From DASSFZ01 sp036514635 (GTDB taxonomy: Bacteria; Chloroflexota; Anaerolineae; Fen-1058), in assembly GCA_036514635.1 (NCBI GenBank), contig DATBWU010000388.1:1-8647 (forward strand): DNA of 8,647 nt, given 5' to 3'. The position numbers were made by a program, and so were the translations under genes. Under the pieces are notes generated by a model that saw only the letters and a list, made by a program, of their open reading frames with translations, made no database searches and had not been told where the DNA came from. How positions within the stretch are numbered: position 1 is the first letter of the stretch; each line of letters opens with the position of its first letter. Shown here piece after piece: positions 4,889 through 8,647 of the stretch.

Positions 4889-5866
4889 AAGTGGATCAGG
4901 TCCCCGTTTCGTGCTTCTCGCCTCCTGCCTCTTGCTTCCCGCCTCCTGCCTCTTGCTTCCCGCCTCCTGCCTCTTGCTTCTCGCCTCCTGCCTCTTGCTT
5001 CTCGCCTCCTGCCTCTTGCTTCCTGCCTCCTGCCTCTTGCTTCCTGCCTCTTGCTTCTTTCTTCCGGCCTCCTGCTTCTTGCTTCCTGCTCTGCCTCAAC
5101 TGCACCGGTCGTCAAGCTTGGCCTCGTCGCGCCCTTCGAGGGACGTTATCGCGCCATCGGCTACGAAGCGATCTATGCGGCACGCTTGGCGATCCGCGAG
5201 ATCAATCAGTCGGGTGGGGTGGATGGTTACCGCGTCGAGTTGGTCGCTTTAGACGATAGCGGCAGCGCCGATAGGGCGGCCGAGCAGGCGCGGAAACTTG
5301 CACTCGATCCGCAGGTCGTCGCGGTCATCGGCCACTATCTTCCCGACACCACCGCTGCGGCGATGGGAACCTACTGCGACGAAACCCTGCCTCTGCTCGC
5401 CGTGGAATCCAATCGAGCAAGCGATTGCCTGGGCGTTCTCCTGCTGACTCCACCGCTCACCGGCTCACTGATCACTGACTCACTGCTCACTGATTCACTG
5501 ATTACTGATTCACTGACCACTGATCCGTCATCCTTCTTGTTCGCCGCCACCGTTCCGCATCCCGCTGAGCTACCCGCCGCGCGCACCTTCGCCGATGCCT
5601 ACAACGCTATCCCGATCGATGGGACGCGCGCCGGGCCGATCGCGCTTCAGACTTACGATGCGATGCACCTGCTGTTCGATGCACTGGCGCGCAACATCCA
5701 GTTGGACGGCAAGCCGTCACGCGAAGGGATGCGGCGGGCACTGGCGGAGTCGGATTTTGCGGGGTTAAGCGGAGCCTATCGATTTGACGCCGAGAGGAAT
5801 CGGGTTGGGGCGCGGGTGTACGTGTATCGTTACGGCAAAGATCGTCAGCCGGAGTTAGTTCGATGA
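4877..5866 (+). CDS. Periplasmic-binding-type lipoprotein (Leu/Ile/Val-binding family), repeat-remodelled and probably lacking part of lobe 2
   Basis: A 329-residue extracytoplasmic solute-binding protein of the Peripla_BP_6 (LivJ-like) family, predicted to be lipid-anchored. Residues 14-69 are eight 7-residue units (SRLLPLA x5, then SCLLPLA, SCLLLLS, SGLLLLA) ending in a lipobox LASC with Cys71 (codon 5087-5089). Residues 79-180 form a good first lobe (VKLGLVAPFEGRYRAIGYEA, AARLAIREINQSGGVDGYRV, DPQVVAVIGHYLPDTTAAA). Residues 197-216 are SLITD-type pentapeptides from a second tandem repeat. Residues 219-329 match the usual C-terminal third (FADAYNA, QTYDAMHLLFDAL, LSGAYRFD). By comparison with the family, about 100 residues of the second lobe are absent at the pentapeptide repeat, so ligand binding is doubtful. 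The frame is intact, with no internal stop. No permease or ATPase genes are nearby. It could be a decaying gene or a repurposed sensor. The downstream orphan receiver makes the latter possible but unproven. Confidence 0.72.
   Translation: MGVGKWIRSPFRASRLLPLASRLLPLASRLLPLASRLLPLASRLLPLASCLLPLASCLLLLSSGLLLLASCSASTAPVVKLGLVAPFEGRYRAIGYEAIYAARLAIREINQSGGVDGYRVELVALDDSGSADRAAEQARKLALDPQVVAVIGHYLPDTTAAAMGTYCDETLPLLAVESNRASDCLGVLLLTPPLTGSLITDSLLTDSLITDSLTTDPSSFLFAATVPHPAELPAARTFADAYNAIPIDGTRAGPIALQTYDAMHLLFDALARNIQLDGKPSREGMRRALAESDFAGLSGAYRFDAERNRVGARVYVYRYGKDRQPELVR
4912..5098 (+). repeat. 21-bp tandem repeat encoding the signal peptide
   Basis: Six near-identical 21-bp units (4912-5037), rich in CTCCTGCCTCT, are followed by degenerate units to about 5098. 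The period is a multiple of three, so every unit codes for the same 7 residues. Among them only a few changes occur: CGC to TGC or GGC in the last three units (Arg lost) and CCT to CTT (Pro lost) in the last two. There are no spacers, so this is not a CRISPR array. Confidence 0.95.
5465..5524 (+). repeat. 15-bp tandem repeat inside the lipoprotein gene
   Basis: Four 15-bp units of the TCACTGATCACTGAT type code for SLITD, SLLTD, SLITD and SLTTD (residues 197-216). The period keeps the frame. The composition (A/T-richer, CACTGAT simple pattern) differs from the surrounding gene. It lies exactly where the protein leaves family homology after the first lobe and before the C-terminal third. Confidence 0.9.
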
Positions 5867-5931
5867 TAAGCGTTTGAAAATGGTCGTCGGAGCGTCACGC
5901 AAACAACACAAAGCGGCTGCAATTCTCGTGC

Positions 5932-5960
5932 TTGTGCCGTGACCTCTAACTGACTATAAC
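5932..5960 (+). promoter_or_regulatory. Sigma-70-type promoter candidate for the response regulator
   Basis: TTGTGC (5932-5937), a 17-bp spacer and TATAAC (5955-5960) lie in the 174-bp gap before the receiver gene. The -10 matches the consensus at five of six positions and the -35 at three of six. Transcription would begin near 5967, giving a leader of about 74 nt. A second, weaker box (CACAAT, 5993-5998) lies nearer the gene. Confidence 0.4.
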
Positions 5961-6040
5961 GCAAAACTTCCCCTTTCCCAATCTTCGTGTGTCACAATAC
6001 TCCTCGGTGGTTGATTCCCTCGCAAGTGGGAGCGCAAATC

Positions 6041-6418
6041 ATGAGTGATGTCATACTAGCGATCGACGACGATGTCGAATTTCTCGACTATCTGCGGCTG
6101 AACCTGGAGCGATTCGGGCATCAGGTGGTGACAGCGACGGATGGCCTGACCGGGGTGGCGCTGGCGGCGGACCTCCAACCCGACCTGATCACGCTAGACA
6201 TCATGATGCCGTGCATGGATGGTTGGGAAGCCTGCCGCAGAATTCGAGAAGTCTCTGACGCCCCCATTCTGATGTTGACTGCGATGGGCCGGGTGAAAGA
6301 TGTGACGCGCGGCTTGGACATGGGCGCGGACGGCTACCTGGTGAAGCCGTTTAACACGCGAGAATTGCTCGCCCGGATGAAAGCGCTTCGGCGTCGCGTC
6401 GCGCTCGTCCACGCCTGA
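6041..6418 (+). CDS. Receiver-only response regulator (CheY-like)
   Basis: A single phospho-acceptor (REC) domain of 125 residues with no output domain. The acidic pocket is D9-D11 (AIDDD). The phosphorylation site is D53 (ITLDIMMPCMDG), followed by T80 (LMLTAMG) and K102 (YLVKPFNTREL). All the conserved residues are in place, so it should accept phosphate. The last helix (RELLARMKALRRR) is typical of OmpR-type receivers, but the protein ends 10 residues later where a DNA-binding domain would start. ATG at 6041 is preferred over an upstream in-frame GTG at 5987 because the domain begins there and GGGAG lies 8 bases upstream. No histidine kinase is in the window. It ends 6 bp from the convergent small membrane gene. 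It is probably a diffusible signal or a phosphate sink, or a truncated regulator. Confidence 0.93.
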   Translation: MSDVILAIDDDVEFLDYLRLNLERFGHQVVTATDGLTGVALAADLQPDLITLDIMMPCMDGWEACRRIREVSDAPILMLTAMGRVKDVTRGLDMGADGYLVKPFNTRELLARMKALRRRVALVHA

Positions 6419-6424
6419 CGCCGG

Positions 6425-6583
6425 CTACGCCGCCGCCCCGCCGCCGTTTTTCTTCCCCGTCGAGTTATCCGAAGCCGGCTTCTCCAACGGCGGCAATTTG
6501 GCGATCTCACGTCGCGTCAGGATGATGTAACCCGCCAGTACCGCCGCCAACAAAATCGCCCCCGCTGCAACAAATGGATTCAT
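6425..6583 (-). CDS. Small single-pass membrane protein (52 aa)
   Basis: Not recognised with certainty. Residues 4-24 are a hydrophobic helix (FVAAGAILLAAVLAGYIILT), followed by a basic stop-transfer patch RRE and a polar tail rich in Lys, Pro, Gly and Ala. The length and the helix followed by RR recall CcmD-type peptides, but no cytochrome c maturation genes are nearby, so this is weak. The start is the ATG at 6583 with AGGAG five bases upstream (6589-6593). A further in-frame ATG lies 30 bases upstream at 6613. A -10-like TAAAAT (6621-6626) lies directly before that. A clear ribosome-binding site, the membrane helix and the strand change argue that it is a real gene. Confidence 0.65.
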   Translation of the reverse strand: MNPFVAAGAILLAAVLAGYIILTRREIAKLPPLEKPASDNSTGKKNGGGAAA

Positions 6584-6620
6584 CTCCGCTCCTGATTGGG
6601 TAGTCTCTCCCATCGACTTG

Positions 6621-6626
6621 ATTTTA
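6621..6626 (-). promoter_or_regulatory. -10-like box for the small membrane gene
   Basis: On the minus strand the sequence reads GCGGTAAAATCAAGTCG before the first in-frame ATG. The hexamer TAAAAT with the preceding GG repeats the octamer found before the baseplate J-like gene. A start near 6614 would give a 31-nt leader containing the AGGAG site. No good -35 is present, and the box overlaps a dispersed repeat (TTTTACCGCAGAG), so this is tentative. Confidence 0.35.
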
Positions 6627-6804
6627 CCGCAGAGTACTTCGACAATGCCGCATTCGCTCGAAGCCCGCGTCCTCGCGGGCGTGTCGACCGCGGGGACGCA
6701 GTCGGCGAGCAGAGTTTTCCTGAAATGTCACACAGTCAAGGCGCGCGGAGGCCGCAGGGGTTTTGAAAAATACTCTGCGCTCTCAGCGGTCTCTGCGGTG
6801 AAAA
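6622..6804. repeat. Intergenic repeat segment with inverted ends ACCGCAGAG / CTCTGCGGT
   Basis: TTTTACCGCAGAG (6622-6634) and CTCTGCGGTGAAAA (6791-6804) are inverted copies, perfect over the 9-mer ACCGCAGAG with A/T flanks. The right end is part of a longer run of CTCTGCG-type words (6774-6799). The segment contains a double-hairpin copy and no credible gene. Frames running through it are short and have no support. Confidence 0.5.
6656..6710 (+). repeat. Double-hairpin dispersed element, copy 4 (REPIN-like)
   Basis: Hairpin A pairs GCCCGCG (6663-6669) with CGCGGGC (6674-6680) around TCCT. Hairpin B pairs CGACCGCG (6685-6692) with CGCAGTCG (6697-6704) with one mismatch. GCTCG (6656-6660) and CGAGC (6706-6710) can close the element. 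In this copy the loop of A (TCCT) is closest to the complement of the AGGA loop of B in the other copies, which shows that A and B are inverted versions of one unit. Confidence 0.78.
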
Positions 6805-6855
6805 ACAAGCCAATCGGCGATCGACACAGAGGAGGAAGGCCACCCAGGGTTTTGC

Positions 6856-8160
6856 TTACTCAATTGTCCCGTAGAACAATGGCAGCCGCGCCACCGGTGT
6901 ATCGCTGATCGATACGGCATCCAGCAGGCGTCGCGCGGCCTCTGTCCACCTGCGCTCGTCGTTGGCGTGAATAGTGAACAACGGAGTGCCGGCCTCGACC
7001 CGGTCGCCGACCTTGACCTCTACCTCGATGCCCACGGCGTGGTCGATCGGGTCGCCCTTCTTGGCGCGACCCGCGCCCAGCGTCACCGCCGTCAGGCCGA
7101 TCTCCAGCGCATCGACGCGAGCGATGGCGCCTCCTCGCGGCGAGGGCACATCGCGGACGATCGAGGCGCGCGGCAGCCGATCGGGCTGCTCGACCTGTGA
7201 CACATCGCCGCCCTGCGCCCGCACCAGCGCGACGAACTTCTGCCATGCCTTCCCCTCGCGGATCAGCGACTCGGCCAGAGCACGTCCCTGTTCGACCGAG
7301 GTCGCTTTCGCGCCAAGTCGCAACATGTGCGCGGCGACGGTCAGGCAGTGCTCGGTGAAATCGAGCGGGCCGTGGCTATGCAGCGTCTCGATCGCCTCGC
7401 GCAATTCGAGCGCGTTGCCCACCGCGCGGCCTAACGGCTGATTCATGTCGCTGATCAGCGCGACCATGCGCCGGTCGAGCATCTTGCCGATGTCGACCAT
7501 GATGCCCGCCAGGGCACGCGCGTCGGCTTCGGTCTTCATGAACGCGCCCGACCCGGTCTTCACATCCAGCACGATGGCGTCCGCGCCGCCGGCGATTTTC
7601 TTGCTCATGATGCTCGCCGCGATCAGCGGCAAGGAGGGCACGGTTCCGGTCACGTCGCGCAGCGCGTAGAGCTTGCCGTCGGCGGGGGCCAGGTCGACCG
7701 ATTGCCCGGTCAGCACGATGCCGATGCGCTTCAACTGTGCGTGGAACTCGGCCTCGCTCAGGTCGGTGCGGTAGCCTCGGATCGATTCCAGCTTGTCGAG
7801 CGTGCCGCCGGAGAACGCCAGGCCGCGCCCGCTCATCTTGCCGACGGGCAGCCCGCTCGCCGCGACGACCGGCGCGACGACCAGGCTGACCTTGTCGCCC
7901 ACACCGCCGCTCGAATGCTTGTCGACGACGAGCGGTGCGACATCGCGCAGATCGAGCACCTTGCCGGAGTGGGCCATCGCCAGCGCCAGGTCGGTTGTCT
8001 CGCGCGGCGTCATGCCGCGCAGCAGCACGGCCATGCACCACGCGGCGGCCTGATAATCGGGAATGTCGCCGCGCGTGTACCCGTTGACGAAGAACTCGAT
8101 CTCCTCGTGGGCGAGTTCGTGCCCGTCGCGCTTCTTTTCGATGATATCAACTGCACGCAT
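6856..8160 (-). CDS. Pyrimidine-nucleoside / thymidine phosphorylase
   Basis: Cleaves thymidine, and in the broader-specificity forms also uridine, with phosphate to base plus (deoxy)ribose-1-phosphate, in nucleoside salvage in the cytoplasm. The 434-residue length is that of the DeoA/Pdp family. The all-alpha N-terminus starts MRAVDIIEKKRDG. KHSSGGVGDK (81-90) is the phosphate-binding loop. SGRGLAFSGGTLDKLES (110-126) is the family signature, with Ser where many members have Thr. YALRDVTGTVPSLPLIAASIMSKK (165-188) holds the base-binding R168, S183 and K187, matching R171, S186 and K190 of E. coli. KTGSGAFMK follows (201-209), and the C-terminal alpha/beta domain is complete. Whether it is deoA-like or pdp-like cannot be told from the sequence by eye. 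The start is ATG at 8160, 27 bp after the methyltransferase stop, so they may form one transcription unit. Shine-Dalgarno pairing is poor. Confidence 0.95.
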   Translation of the reverse strand: MRAVDIIEKKRDGHELAHEEIEFFVNGYTRGDIPDYQAAAWCMAVLLRGMTPRETTDLALAMAHSGKVLDLRDVAPLVVDKHSSGGVGDKVSLVVAPVVAASGLPVGKMSGRGLAFSGGTLDKLESIRGYRTDLSEAEFHAQLKRIGIVLTGQSVDLAPADGKLYALRDVTGTVPSLPLIAASIMSKKIAGGADAIVLDVKTGSGAFMKTEADARALAGIMVDIGKMLDRRMVALISDMNQPLGRAVGNALELREAIETLHSHGPLDFTEHCLTVAAHMLRLGAKATSVEQGRALAESLIREGKAWQKFVALVRAQGGDVSQVEQPDRLPRASIVRDVPSPRGGAIARVDALEIGLTAVTLGAGRAKKGDPIDHAVGIEVEVKVGDRVEAGTPLFTIHANDERRWTEAARRLLDAVSISDTPVARLPLFYGTIE

Positions 8161-8187
8161 GTGGCGTCTCGTTACGCGGTTGCTTGG

Positions 8188-8647
8188 TTAGCGTTCGAGT
8201 AAAACCAGCTGGCGGGTGCGCGCCTCGATGACCTGCAAGATCGGATCATCGGGCAACAGCACTCGCGCCAGTTCCTTCGGTTCGATCTTGTTGAGTCCAC
8301 CACCATAGGTGCGCCCTTCATACAAAATCTGCTCGTCGCTCGCGCGTTTGAGCAGGTCGAACAGCGCATTGAGCAGACGTGGATCATCTTCACAAGCCTG
8401 TCGCACAGTCGGGGTCGGATAAAGCATCAAATAGACATTAGGCGCTGTGGCCTGCGAGTTGTTTCGGAAGAAACGAGTCCCTGATCGGCCCGATCGGTTG
8501 CGGGACATGTAGCTGCAAACGATGGGCGCCGGTGGTCGATATTCCTGCTTGTGCCACGGCGTTCGATGGCGCGGGATATATCTTTCGGCAAGACCTTGCG
8601 ATTTGCCTTCGTTCAGATAGGTCTGAAGGGCAGGGAAGCGTCTCACT
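8188..8647 (-). CDS. Eco57I-like DNA methyltransferase, C-terminal fragment (continues beyond window)
   Basis: The 152 or so residues visible match the C-terminal part of Eco57I-type N6-adenine DNA methyltransferases, some of which are restriction-modification fusions. Recognisable pieces are FPALQTYLNEGKSQGLAERY, RTPWHKQEYRPPAPIVCSYM, FFRNNSQATAPNVYLMLYP and, near the end, EGRTYGGGLNKIEPKELARVLLP. This region follows the catalytic NPPY domain and relates to target recognition. The catalytic motifs lie outside the window. The frame is open to the right edge. The GTG at 8646 is not taken as the start because this family is far longer. The stop is at 8188-8190. Whether a nuclease is fused or adjacent cannot be seen here. 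Confidence 0.8.
   Translation of the reverse strand, partial: VRRFPALQTYLNEGKSQGLAERYIPRHRTPWHKQEYRPPAPIVCSYMSRNRSGRSGTRFFRNNSQATAPNVYLMLYPTPTVRQACEDDPRLLNALFDLLKRASDEQILYEGRTYGGGLNKIEPKELARVLLPDDPILQVIEARTRQLVLLER

Noticed and set aside
4912..5098. CRISPR-like regular repeats
   Set aside because: The 21-bp units are directly joined with no spacers and are in frame within a coding sequence. No cas genes are present.
4891..5259. Alternative plus-strand frames through the 21-bp repeat
   Set aside because: A 21-bp period leaves all frames open, so they are by-products. Only the frame from 4877 leads into the binding-protein homology.
5987..6040. N-terminal extension of the response regulator from GTG at 5987
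   Set aside because: The extra 18 residues have no match to receiver domains, and a better-placed ATG with GGGAG upstream starts exactly at the domain.
6618..6908. A 96-residue plus-strand open frame over the gap and the end of the phosphorylase gene
   Set aside because: It runs through the hairpin element and simple repeats, has no ribosome-binding site or recognisable domain, and overlaps a solid gene on the other strand.

Overview
The window looks like a chromosomal segment of a GC-rich member of Chloroflexota, most likely Anaerolineae or a relative. This is inferred from the GC-rich codon use, the order alaS - membrane 'baseplate J-like' gene - ruvX - mltG, the style of the lipoprotein, and the many short dispersed repeats between genes. 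No marker here fixes the taxonomy. There is no phage, plasmid, CRISPR array or RNA gene.

Layout. The + strand carries the 3' part of alaS (1-1110), a single-pass membrane protein with a baseplate J-like domain (1370-2902), ruvX (3143-3565), mltG with a TTG start (3627-4754), a periplasmic-binding-type lipoprotein (4877-5866) and a receiver-only response regulator (6041-6418). The - strand carries a 52-residue membrane peptide (6425-6583), a pyrimidine-nucleoside/thymidine phosphorylase (6856-8160) and the C-terminal part of an Eco57I-like DNA methyltransferase that runs off the right edge (8188-8647). The core genes are housekeeping: tRNA charging, rRNA processing or Holliday-junction resolution, peptidoglycan chain-length control and nucleoside salvage. 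The response regulator and the methyltransferase are accessory.

The unusual part is the repeats. Four copies of a compact element made of two GC-rich hairpins, one roughly the reverse complement of the other, lie in four of the gaps (about 1213-1279, 2956-3005, 4772-4824 and 6656-6710), all in the same orientation. They resemble REP doublets (REPINs). The copy between the baseplate J-like gene and ruvX sits inside a 93-bp segment with perfect 10-bp terminal inverted repeats and a 9-bp flanking direct repeat, the signature of a small non-autonomous transposable element. Other repeats form a strong hairpin across the ruvX stop codon and a terminator-like stem after alaS.

The most striking case is the lipoprotein gene. 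Its start codon lies in a run of five G-tracts, its signal peptide is built from eight 7-residue units of a 21-bp tandem repeat, and a second in-frame tandem repeat (15 bp x 4) sits where the core of the second ligand-binding lobe is expected. This gene has been remodelled by simple repeats yet remains open, so it may be a decaying gene or a real case of repeat DNA recruited into a secreted protein. I found no other candidate for a new multi-gene system.
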